The position numbers and the translations under genes were made by a program. A stretch of DNA of 62,000 nt from Polytrichum commune (lineage: Eukaryota > Streptophyta > Polytrichopsida > Polytrichales > Polytrichaceae), in assembly GCA_950295325.1 (NCBI GenBank), contig OX485803.1, positions 33,805,554-33,867,553 on the forward strand. Direction: 5' to 3'. Below the pieces are notes generated by a model. That model was given only the letters and a program-made list of their open reading frames with translations. It did not search any database and had not been told where the DNA came from. Within the stretch, counting starts at the first letter, position 1. Every line of letters starts with the position of its first letter. Positions 1-11,486 of the stretch are shown here, one piece after another.

Positions 1-2950
1 AATACACTTCCAAAAATAGATTTAATCATTTGATTTTGAGCATTGCTTTTGAAGATGAGTTTTGAAGATCTCGTCTTGGTATTCTATAGTGGAGTATTTA
101 ACACAAAAACCGAGGGCACCATAAGATGTTTTTGAATTTAAACAACAATTATCTACTACTTTTAGGCGTTGACCATAAAACTATGGTTTCATAAATACCA
201 GAGCATATCTTTGGTCCACTTTACCATGTTTGCACCCAAGCTCATGAGTGCTCCAAGAGCCTTTAGTTTGTAAAAACTTAGAATCCAAATGCAAACCCTA
301 ACAAGAATAGAGATGGTAATCATTTCGAACTATGACCATACGACAACAATAGATGAAATCGCAAATTGAATGATATCTCTCTTACGTATATTATATACGC
401 TAATGCCTCAAATAACACCCCTTCTTACACTCTTGTTAGTTTGAAAGTGGTATGAAGAGTGCATCCTTGAGATTATTGCTTCCACTATATACATAAATAT
501 ACAAATCTGAACTCACCTACTAGTTAAAATCAAAATGTTAGTCAATGAGGGTATTTAGATAGATTGCCTTAGAAATTAATGTTAACGTGCATTATTAAGG
601 GGACATGTTTATTTCCAATTAGAAGTTAAATTGAAAAGAACTTTTAAGTTTAGAAAGACTTAGTTTGGGTTGAAAAGCAAGTAGAAGGCAAATAGGAGGT
701 GAAGATGATTACAAGACTTGTTGAAAACAATGATTTCAAAAGAGCGAAATGAATATCTAATAGAAGGGGACCAAAGTGGAAACCAAAGTGACAATAAGTA
801 GGTGATTATTTTTTAGTAGAAACAAGTTAATTGAGTGAAAAATGACATGATACATGAAGGACTATTATGTGTGTTGTAGAAAAATTGATTAAATTAGGTA
901 AATGATAAGGAATGTTTGACAGTGAGTTACCAATGCCTTGGCGGCTTGACGGCTAGGGTTCAAGGGTGTCTCTCTCTCTCTCTCTCTTCGATGTGTTGGG
1001 ACTTTTTTTCTCTCCTCTTTGGAGAGAGGATTAGATTTCATGTTTTAGAGTGGAGGTCTTGTGGACCTTGGGGTTGATGACAAAAAATACTCAAGTCACT
1101 ACTTTAAATGAAAGAATTTTTAATTTTTTAATAATTCTTATTGTAGGTCTATTTTATAGCTTTCCATAGTTGTTTTCCTATTGTGATTTGGTTGAAGGTA
1201 CAAGACGTTATGAATTTTCAAAGTTGAAGTACAAAGTAAGATGTTCATTTAGGTAGCAACTGCTAGATCAAACATGTTGGATTAAGGTAAGCTTTGACCT
1301 TTGACGTTGTATTTATTCCAAGTAGTAGTTTTTTTTTCCCCGCCCAGCTATCTAGGGCTGTTTAGAATGTATGGTTTGATCAAGTAATGTATGAAATATG
1401 AATTTCTAAAGATTGGGTGCATAGTTTTGGCGTTGTTGGTACTTATGTGCGTTAAATCAATGTTGTTGTTTTGAGGCAAAAGTGCCAACCTAGTTTGATG
1501 ATGTTTTATTGTAGAAAACTCCATTTTCTTTCCATATTTGTATTGCATGTTAAAATTGAGTGGGATATGAATTACTAATGTTTTTTTCAATGTTAAACAT
1601 GCTTTATAGGTTGCTAATTTGACGACATGCGTTAGAGTGAGGTTGTGGAATCCTTGTGGGTTCACTTTCCTAAACTCATATTTTTCTTTAGTAGATATTT
1701 CCATTAGCTTTTCAAAGGTGTAAGGCAAATTCCTATCCGACAATGAATTAGTTATGGATGTTTGAAGCTAGAGGTTGTGAAAGAATATATATTTTTTTCC
1801 CCGAGAAAATGGAAATAACCTAGGGATGTTGAACGAGCCACTCGGGCCGAGGCCCCTCCGTTGGTGGGAGGAGGAGGCCTCTCGTAGGATGATTCATATT
1901 GTACATACAAAAACTAAAGCCAAAGAAGTGTACCTTCACCTCCACCTTCACCTTAAGTGTTTGTACAAAGATCAATTAATCCTGGAAAGACGGGAGCAAT
2001 TCAAACACAAGGGATCCAAACCCAAAGCTGTGTTGAGGACCATCTACTTCATTCCTGACTTTCAGGTCAATCCTAAGATCGATTCTCAGTGCGAATATTC
2101 CAAGAATCATCGAGGCGCAATGAGGGTTAGTTCCATCTCTGTTTCTGCTCCTGCAATTAAGAAATGGAAATGCAACTTCCTTATCATTTTTTGTAAATTT
2201 TGATAGTTTCTTCATCTATGCTCGTTTCTACTGCGATGCAAATTGTTGTGAAATTTTTTGCATGGTATATAGACCCAAATGACATCCCAAACAAAATCAT
2301 GGCATAAGAAAAGGTGAAGTCCTCATTATAGATTCCCAATGGTACAAACTGGACAAAATAGACGATACTAGTCCAATACTGGAATAGATCTTGCAGGCTC
2401 TTTGATGTTGATTATTGATACCATGCATCCTCCTATACATACCAGACCAACATTGGTCTATACCCTCGCATTTACTGGTGATAAACGTACCTAGATCCAA
2501 ATTTCATCCACAAAAAGAGTCGCTCCCAGGCACAGCATTCCAAGTCGAAGGAAGAAAAACATAGACTACATCAAATTCCTGATCCCTTCATGGCTACAAG
2601 TCTGCCATTGAAGACAGAAACTAAGGTTTCCAAACCTATTTTCGTATATGTGACCCCCACATGAGTCCAGTAACATGTAAGGCGTTCGTATTCGCTCTTC
2701 GATTAGCTTTCTCCATGTGGAATATTCTCAGAATGAAAATAAAAATGCAAGTGGAATTTCAAACAGATTAAGTCATTGATCATTGTTCCTTCCTCTGATG
2801 TATATGAAACCTTAAAAACCTCCTACCGCCGCTATTGATTTCAAACAATTGCTGTGTTGCACTATTTAAGAATTTGTTATAACGGACGGTGCTCACTCAG
2901 ACAGCAGCTACGCAGCACACACCGCTAAACATCTTTTTGTCCAACAAATT
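1..2950. other. non-coding stretch, no gene recognised
   Basis: I see no exon with a recognisable protein family here. Open frames are short and have no conserved motif. A (CT)n microsatellite lies at about 970-988. The rest is AT-rich sequence without obvious terminal repeats. Confidence 0.5.
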
Positions 2951-2963
2951 TACATGAGTCAGT

Positions 2964-3298
2964 TTGAGAAATTTTTGCTCATCTCTTGTGCGACCCGGAA
3001 CTGGATGGACGAGTCGTTCTCACCATGGATGACAAGAATTGAGTGGCCAGATTCCTGCAGCTTTTGCAGTGCTGAAATCACAGCATGTGCTGAAAAATTT
3101 ATGTGAAAATCATCAATGTAGGCCACACTGATTGTCTTGCCAGGGTGGAAATAATGTAGACAAAATGAGAACAAAATCCCAACTTTTATGCATCCCCTTT
3201 ACCTGCAAAGTTATCATAAGAGACGTGGCTACTGCAACAGAGAATAACTTGAGGACATCCACTTTCCAACGCATTTGAATGAAAACCCACCTGTCCTG
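2964..3298 (-). pseudogene. alpha/beta-hydrolase gene relic (C-terminal exons)
   Basis: Read on the minus strand, about 3100 to 2964 follows a TTTTTCAG acceptor and encodes a peptide with LVIHGENDSSIQF and VAQEMSK. This resembles the strand carrying the acidic catalytic residue in alpha/beta hydrolases (VIHGexDxxvpf). A second exon-like piece at about 3203-3270, ending before GTAAAG, reads GCPQVILCCSSHVSYDNFA. I found no nucleophile elbow (GxSxG), no terminal catalytic His region and no start codon, and the frame stops soon after VAQEMSK. It is probably a truncated copy. The exact subfamily cannot be told. Confidence 0.35.
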
Positions 3299-3299
3299 C

Positions 3300-4940
3300 T
3301 TAACATCCTATAACAAAATGAACAATTTGGACTATCATCGGATATATATGTTAAATCGCCTTCCTTGGGATATTTATCTCCTGTAAAGCCATAAGTGTCA
3401 CTGGTTCAAACAAGAAGACTTACTGTGGCAAGAGATTGTGTTCAAAACTGATGGGATTTGGTTTATAATATCCACAGAAAGAGAACCGGACAAACTTAGA
3501 GGAAAATGGGCAGAATATGAAAACTAAAATGCTCCATTCTACACTTTCATTTATCTAACTGGACAACAGATGCACTACCTGATCATTAACCAAAAACTCT
3601 CAAGCCATTATGGTTTAATATAACAACACATGTTAGGAGCATACAACCATTGTGCCTCTTTGACAACAGACCCCATATTTTTACTGAAACCCTTGAATTA
3701 AGACTTCTTTTGCCATTCAACTTGTGACCTCAATGTGATTTTTGTAATCCCTAACTAAAAACAACTGGCTGCCCTTGTCAGTACTTGTAATTTGCGTTCT
3801 GCTAAGTGCGGCAACCACAATTTGCAACCACGCACACCCGATGAGAGTTACATTTTATTATTTGCCGTGTGTCTGAATCTAAATCTTTTAAGAGCAGGTG
3901 CTACATTGCAAAAATCTTTAGAGGAGCTGCTGTGATGTTTAGCTTGTACGGAAATAGACAATGCACATATATCCTAAACCTACATCTCAAGAGCCATAAA
4001 CCATAAACCCTCAACCCAAACCTTCAAGTTTGAGTTTATGCGTCCTACAATTGAATTTCCTCTTCAATTCTAGTGTGCAAATCCAAATCAACTGTATGCG
4101 AGACCTGCTATCTCATCAATAACTAAGAAATCTCAAGGGTTTGGGGTTTAGTGAGGTAACACATTTTATGAGGGTACAATCATCGTGCCTCTTGAAAAAT
4201 CAGCCCATGATACTCTGAGAATTTAGAATGATACTCTCAGACAGACTCTCCTCTGTAGAATTGGCAGTAGAAGAACTCCTTTTCCTCCCCTAAATACACC
4301 TGAGCTTCTCAAATCAAGGCTCCTGAGATTCTTACCCATCCTCCGATTACAAGGCTGATGATCTCTTCTACATGACTGAGACTTGATTACATGTCGTACT
4401 CTTACATATGATAAAACCCTAATTTGATGAGACTTAAGTAACTCAACAAAGTCATTACTCCTGTAGAATCTAGAAGAAAGTGGTTGTAAATTTGCAGTTT
4501 GTTGTTGCTTGCCATCAGGATGAGCCGGGAAGAACATTAAGGATGTTAATGAATGTGCAGAAGAACTACTATGGTACAAACTTCTCGGCATTTGACATAT
4601 TTGCGCCATTGCAACTGGCAAATAAATCGAATCTTCACCAAAAGTGCATCATCACTTTGAAAACTCCCCAGCAACTTAGTATCACCTGGACACCTGGGGA
4701 ATCACTACATTTCTTAATACCAAATTCGAGATGTCATATAGCCTATTAAAAACCAACAGCGTTCTTTCCAGTAACACTCCAGGTTCGAGGCTAAACTCAG
4801 CTGCTGTGATTCTTCTCTGTTTTGAAACTAAAGGCTCCAGAAACTCACTCTTACGCGGCTGAGCCATTAGGAAAAAAAGTAAATTAGCTAAAATTCAAGG
4901 CTCATCAACAGTTAGAGCCCCAAAAGAATCATCACAATCG
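3300..4940. other. non-coding stretch, no gene recognised
   Basis: Several open frames of 60-130 codons exist on both strands, including a minus-strand one at 4682-4867 starting MAQPRKSEF. None shows a recognisable domain, splice context or matching neighbour. Confidence 0.45.
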
Positions 4941-4949
4941 AATCATATA

Positions 4950-5458
4950 CTTAATTTGAGGACAATTGAAATAAAAAGACAATAAAATTAGGTATGCATT
5001 CTTTAGATAAATTTGTGGGAAATTGAACTCCTCCAAGGCACGTAGGTTGTTCAATCTGGGAGGAAACTCCTCCAAAGCCTCACATTCTTGCTTGTCAAGT
5101 TCTCTAACACTCCTCAACCCACCAAATCCTTCCGGTATGTTCCTCAAAGATTGACGTTGCAACAAATCCAACTCCTCCGAGGGACGTAGGTTGCTTAATC
5201 CAAGAGGAAACTCCTCCAAAACCTCACATTCTTCCATGTCAAAATCTTGAGACTCATCACCCCTCCAAATCCTTCCATTTTCTTCCTCAAAGACTAACAT
5301 TTCGACATATCCAAATCCTCCAAGGCATGTAGGTTGCTCAATCCTGGAGGGAACTCAACCGAATCTTAACTATCTTGAATGTAAAGTTTCTTGAGATTTA
5401 CCAACCCACAAAATATTTCCCGTATCTTCCTCAAAGAACCACATCCACACAAATTCAA
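4950..5458 (-). pseudogene. decayed LRR units downstream of the receptor stop codon
   Basis: Beyond the stop at 5459-5461 the minus strand still encodes recognisable leucine-rich repeats. In the receptor's own frame it reads LNLCGCGSLRKI, NLKKLYIQ, EFPPGLSNLHALEDLDMSKC, interrupted by two more stops. After a frameshift near 5255 another frame holds EECEVLEEFPLGLSNL, RNIPEGFGGL and ECEALEEFPPRLNNL. These match the 48-residue unit of the intact array. I infer that the receptor once had at least three more units and was shortened by a nonsense mutation, after which the tail decayed without selection. Confidence 0.75.
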
Positions 5459-8050
5459 CTATTTTGATGCAAACAAGTTGCTCAATCCTTGAGGAATCTC
5501 CTCCAAAACCTCACATTCTTGCATGATAAGTTTCTTGAGACTCGTCAACCCACCCAATCCTTTCGGTATCTTCTTCAAAGACAGACATAGCGAGAAATTC
5601 AACTCCTCCAATGCACACAAATTTGTCAATCCGGGAGGGAACTCCTCCAAAGCCTCACATGCTTGCATGTCAAGTTTTTTGAGACTCGTCAACCCACCAA
5701 ATCCTTCCGGTATCTTCTTCAAAGACCGACATCTTGAGAACTTCAACTCCTCCAGTGCACCCAAACTGCTCAATCCGGGAGGGAACTCCTCCAAAGCCTC
5801 ACATGATTGCATGATAAGTTTCTTGAGACTCGTCAACCCACCCAATCCTTCCGGTATCTCCCTCAAAGACCGACATAGAGAGAAATCCAACTCCTCCAAT
5901 GCACACAAATTTGTCAATCCTGGAGGGAACTCCTCCAAAGCCTCACATTCCCACATGTCAAGTTTCTTGAGACTTGTCAACCCACCAAATCCTTCCGATA
6001 TCTTCTTCAAAGACAGGCATTTAGAGAAATCCAACTCCTCCATTGCACACGAGTTTGTCAATCCGGGAGGGAACTCCTCCAAAGCGTCACATTCCCACAT
6101 GTCAAGTTTCTTGAGATTCGTCAACCCACCCAATCCTTCTGGTATCTTCCTCAAAGACCGACATAGCGAGAAATTCAACTCCTCCAATGCACACGAGTTT
6201 GTCAATCCGGGAGGGAACTCCTCCAAAGCCTCACATTCTTGCATGTCAAGTTTCTTCAAACTCGTCAACCCACCAAATCCTTCTGGTATCTTCCTCAAAG
6301 ACCGACATAGCAAGAAATCCAACTCCTCCAACGCACACAAATTTGTCAATCTGGGAGGAAACTCCTCCAAAGCCTCACATGCTTCCATGGTAAGTTTCTT
6401 GAGACTCGTCAACCCACCAAATCCTTCCGGTATCTTCCTCAAAGACCGACATAGCGAGAAATTCAACTCCTCCAATGCACACGAGTTTGTCAATCCGGGA
6501 GGGAACTCCTCCAAAGCCTCACATTCCCACATGTCAAGTTTCCTAAGACTCGTCAACCCACCCAATCCTTCCGGTATCTTCTTCAAAGCCCGACATAGCG
6601 AGAAATCCAACACCTCCAATGCACACAAGTTTGTCAATCCGGTAGGGAACTCCTCTAAAGCCTCACATGCTTCCATGGTAAGTTTCTTGAGACTCGTCAA
6701 CCCACCAAATCCTTCCGGTATCTTCTTCAAAGACCGACATCTTGAGAACTTCAACTTCTCCAGTACACCCAAGCTGCTCAATCCGGGAGGGAACTCCTCC
6801 AAAGCCTTACATTCGTCCATGTCAAGTTTCTTGAGACTCGTCAATCCACCAAATCCTTCCGGTATCTTCTTCAAAGACCGGCATTTTGAGAAATCCAACT
6901 CCTCCAATGCACACAAGTTTGTCAATCCGGGAGGAAACTCCTCCAAAGCCTCACATGCTTGCATGTCAAGTTTTTTGAGACTCGTCAACACACCAAATCC
7001 TTCCGGTATCTTGTTCAAAGACCGACATCTTGAGAACTTCAACTCCTCGAGTGCACCCAAGCTGCTCAATCTGGGAGGGAACTCCTCCAAAGCCTCACAT
7101 GCTTGCATGTCAAGTTTTTTGAGACTCGTCAATCCACCAAATCCTTCCGGTATCTTCTTCAAAGACCGACATCTTGAGAACTTCAACTCCTCCAGTGCAC
7201 CCAAACTGCTCAATCCGGGAGGGAACTCCTCCAAAGCCTCACATGCTTGCATGTCAAGTTTCTTCAAACTCGTCAACCCACCCAATCCTTCCGGTATCTT
7301 CCTCAAAGACCGACATAGCGAGAAATCCAACTCCTCCAATGCATACAAAGTTGTCAATCCGGGAGGGAACTCCTCCAAAACCTCACATTCCCACATGTCA
7401 AGTTTCTTGAGACTCGTCAACCCACCAAATCCTTCCGATATCTTTTTCAAAGACCGACATAGCGAGAAATCCAACTCCTCCAATGCACACAAGTTTGTCA
7501 ATCCGGGAGGGAACTCCACCAAAGCCTCACATGCTTGCATGTCAAGTTTCTTGAGACTCGTCAACCCACCAAATCCTTCCGGTATCTTCTTCAAAGACGG
7601 ACATCTTAAGAACTTAAACTCCTCGAGTGCACCCAAGCTGCTCAATCCGGGAGGGAACTCCTCCAAAGCCTCACATTCCCACATGTCAAGTTTCTTGAGA
7701 CTTGTCAACCCACCGAATCCTTCCGGTATCTTCTTCAAAGACCGGCATAGCGAGAAATTCAATTCTTCCAATATACACAAGTTTCTCAATCCAGGAGGGA
7801 ACTCCTCCAAAGCCTCACATGATTGCATGGTAAGTTTCTTGAGACTCGTCAACCCACCAAATCCTTCCGGTATCTTCTTCAAAGACCGGCATTTAGAGAA
7901 ATACAACTCCTCCAATGCACACAAGTTTGTCAATCCGGGAGGGAACTCCTCCAAAGCCTCACATGCTTGCATGGTAAGTTTCTTCAAACTCGTTAACCCA
8001 CCAAATCCTTCCGGTATCTTCCTCAAAGATCTACATGTCAAGAAAATTAA
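5459..8050 (-). repeat. 18-copy, 144-bp tandem array encoding LRRs
   Basis: The last receptor exon holds 18 consecutive 48-residue units. Each consists of two 24-residue LRRs of the pattern LKKIPEGFGGLTS / LKKLDMQACEALEEFPPGL. Copies differ at only a few positions, mainly D/T before M, QA/WE/QS/EA before C, and TNLC/SSLG/TNSC at the end. They are preceded by one diverged unit (GCNKLENIPEGLTTL) and ordinary, non-repeated LRRs up to about residue 190 of the exon. Because the period is a multiple of three, the opposite strand also stays open for 925 codons. That is a by-product of the repeat and not a gene. Confidence 0.95.
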
Positions 8051-11000
8051 TTCTTCCAAAGTGGAGAGGGTGGTCAAACCCTCAGGTATGTTTTCCAATT
8101 TGTTGCATCCTGAGATCGTCAATGACTCCAATGTGGAGAATTTAATAACCACATTGAGGATGGTTTCTATGTTTTCACAATCCGAAAATTGTATTGCCTT
8201 CCAGGACAACCCCTCCAAATTTTCTTGTAACAATGATCCTGATAAATTGCAATTGGACACTTCGAATATGCGCAAGGATCGGAGATATTGTTGGGAATGA
8301 TTCCAAAACTTCTCTATGAAATCATTTTCTTTCATTAAAGAGATAGTATTTGGGGATGAAAAGTGCATCCTCAATGATTTTATATTAGGTGATGCCTGAA
8401 CAAGAGATGAAAGTAGGTCCATATTGTTACAACATTGGACATTTAATATACGTAGCTCTTCCATGGGTTTGAAGTCAACATCCGCTTCATATTTAGATTT
8501 GCGTTGCAATTCTTTGAATGATAGGCCTTGGACAAGTTTTATGCCCTACATGCATAAACAAAGGTGGATAAGTTTGATTTGTTTTCCATTTCAAATGACA
8601 AAATGAATAACCAACCACAATGTATAGAACCAAGATACAACTTATCCTACATAATAAACATATTTCTCATGGAAGTTGATATTTCTTAAGCACATTCAAA
8701 CTCGAATTGCATACCTTTTGTTTACAATGATTGGCAAAAGCGGTGTAATTTAAATCCAAAAGTCGCGTTCCCGCAAATTCTGTTTCTGTGATCATACGAC
8801 CCATATCACGCAATTGATCGTGCATGTCAAGACTATCCCACTTGTCTACTTTTACCAATGATTTGTTGTGGAGTCTGTCCAAGATTTTTTGGGCATTCCC
8901 ATCAAACATTCTAAGAAATGTTTTCTTTGCTATAGACACATCTTTGCAAAAGAAACAAGTTATGTCTAGAAACATGTTTTTTTCTTCAATACTTAGCTCA
9001 TCAAAGCTTATCCTTAATGTCATCCAAAGTTTCTCATTTGGACTTCCATCGTGTCTCGCCCTCAACAATCTATGCAACGTTCGCTCCCATATTCTCAATC
9101 GTGTCTCCCCTTGCATGCATGTGCCCATCACCTCCAAACTCAAAGGAAGTCCACAACATGCACTCACAATCTTTTCAACTACATGTTCCAAATATGGTAA
9201 ACATAATTTGTTTGTCCCAAAGGCATGCCTTGAAAATAGCCTCATAGGTTGGTTCCCTTCGAGGGTTTGCATGTCTACTTTGCCAGCCAGGGGTACATGT
9301 TGCTTCAGAGACTCCCAATCACGAGAACTTACAATCAACCTCATGCCAACATCTTTCAACATGCTATCTCCCAACAGTTGACATAATTGACTTTGCTTGC
9401 TTACATTGTCCACCATGAGTAGTATTTTCTTTGTTTTTTTAACACATTCCAAGACATCACGTGTTTTTCTCAATGTTTCCGCTTGAGGGCGTGAGTCTTG
9501 CATGTCTCTTGACTTGTGCTTTAATGCAAATGTACATGTTTCATCCTTCAAGTCAATTACAAAACATACTACATCAAAGTGGTGGGAGATATGGTCACTC
9601 AAAGCTTTAGCCAATGTTGACTTGCCAATTCCTCCCATACCCACAACTCCTAGACTACCAACCGTTTGTAGTTGTTTTTCCAATCGGGACATTTTTTCTT
9701 GGACTCCAATCAAATTCGACGATTCCCTCATGTTATTGGCGTTGACCTACAAGAATATCGACATTTCCAAAGTGAGTGATGATCAAATGATATATCTTAG
9801 GAGGTCTACTAACATCTCTCAATTTAATTTAAAATATTTTGGCTTGATTCACAATTTCAACAACCTTCTTACCTCCATGATTAACGAATGTGATGATGTT
9901 GGACAATTCTCTTGGACGCTTGAAATTGATGTTGAATTGTCAAAGTGGTGAAGTCGGAGCACACACCACAACCATTGCATGCACTTGAGAAATATTTTGT
10001 ATAATAGAAAAAATTGCCAAAAGGATCTCGTTTTGTCATAATTTGTAACTCTTGGGATCTTAAGCGAACCTTTGAGCATTTCGGTTTTCAATCTTGCAAG
10101 CCTTTTATGAATATCAAGAAACGTGGGTCTTTTGGATGGATCTAAAGACCAACATTCATACACTAATGATCTCAATACATATGAATAAGTTGCAGGGAGC
10201 TTTGGCCTCTTGGATTTAAGTATATACTCACGATAATCACAAAGCATTAGAAAACAAGGTTTCTCTCCTGAAAGAATATCGGAACACAACATGCCGAAAC
10301 TAAACACATCAGCTTTCAAAGCAGCCACCTCCGACAATTCATTTGCCATGGCCTCAGGCGCCATGTATCCGCAAGTCCCTAGGATTCCCCCCGTGGGCAC
10401 TTCTGGAGAATGCTTCACTTCCACCTTTGAAATACCAAAGTCCAATAATTTCACATCAATGCACTCAAGATTAACCAATTGTGAAACATTTCGAGGAGTC
10501 ACAACAACATTTTTGGGCTTTAGGTCACGATGTGCTACCTTCATATCGTGAAGGTAGCACATTCCATTTGCAATTTGTAACATAATGTCCATGGCATCCA
10601 TCTCTTTCAACGGACCTTGTGCACTTAAATGTTGTGCTAGGGTTGCCTCTCCGAATTCCATTACAAGCTCAAATTGGTTCTTGCCCTCATGAAAGCCACA
10701 ACAAAAAAACTTGATGATATTTGGATGATTCAAACCTCCCAAAATACTTGCTTCTTTCCAAAATTGATCTTTCTCCTTAGGATTATGAATGTTGATCACC
10801 TTTGTTGCACACCTCACACCACACCAATTTGTCAAGTATACAGTTGTTCCACGATTCTTTGCCAAAATTTGCGGGGGACCTCCATATTCCGGGCCAGGAT
10901 AATTATAAGGAAAAACAATATTATCCAATTCACCACCTTCAACGTGTTGTAGACTATTTGAATATTCCTCAAGGTACCGCACAAGCCTGCAATCTTTGCA

Positions 11001-11486
11001 ATCCATAGTGTTGCACAAGTCCAAATGCTTGGAAAGTCTTCCACATATCAAAGTCCGGTCCTCTTCAACTGCATTTGTGGATGTGGGGTAGAATGTTGTA
11101 TTATCCTTAATAGTAAGAATTTTTTCCTTTTCATGGGCAGTATAATGGCAAGATATCTCACACAATGTGTGGAAACAAGATTCGAAATCCAAAAGTAATT
11201 CTCTGAACCACTCTCTATTGTTCAATTGCATCATTGCAGCAAGAACCCAATTTTCATTGCAACATTCTTCAATTAGTACCCTTCCTTTGTTCACAATTCT
11301 AAATAAATCTTTTTCAGCTTCATGAAATACTTGAGCTGGACCATTGGAGATGTTGTGCAATATTTCCACACCCTTTCGAAAGTTGGAAAGCAAATTCTCA
11401 CATTGCTGTCTATTCAATACTTCTTCCCTCGATAATATATTGGGAAATTCCACAATACCTTTTGCTAGCCGCAAAACATATGCCAT
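5459..11486 (-). CDS. kinase-NBS-LRR (PNL-type) immune receptor
   Basis: Predicted intracellular immune receptor of about 1,910 aa in three exons: 9873-11486, 8715-9746 and 5459-8545. Both introns are GT-AG and phase 0. Exon 1 starts at its first ATG. It encodes a helical N-terminal region (about 1-130) and a protein kinase: Lys229 in CATKV, Glu245 in helix C, HRDLKPKN 319-326, DFG 349-351 and GTCGYMAPE 370-378. The glycine loop before Lys229 lacks a clear GxGxxG. Exon 2 is an NB-ARC domain with P-loop GMGGIGKST, kinase-2 LLMVDNV, RNBS-B LIVSSRD, GLPLS, a TIR-NLR-like FLDITCFF and an MHD motif in LDMHDQLRDMG. Exon 3 is a long LRR region. Kinase-NBS-LRR fusions are known from mosses. Partner and ligand are unknown. 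The C-terminus looks truncated compared with an older, longer array. Confidence 0.87.

Noticed and set aside
4682-4867. Minus-strand 61-codon frame starting MAQPRKSEF
   Set aside because: Looks like a possible first exon but has no convincing donor or downstream exon before the LRR relic, and it lies downstream of the receptor gene.
5523-8300. 925-codon open frame on the plus strand
   Set aside because: It is the antisense of the LRR array. The 144-bp period keeps any stop-free frame open through all copies, and the peptide is a simple repeat with no independent support.
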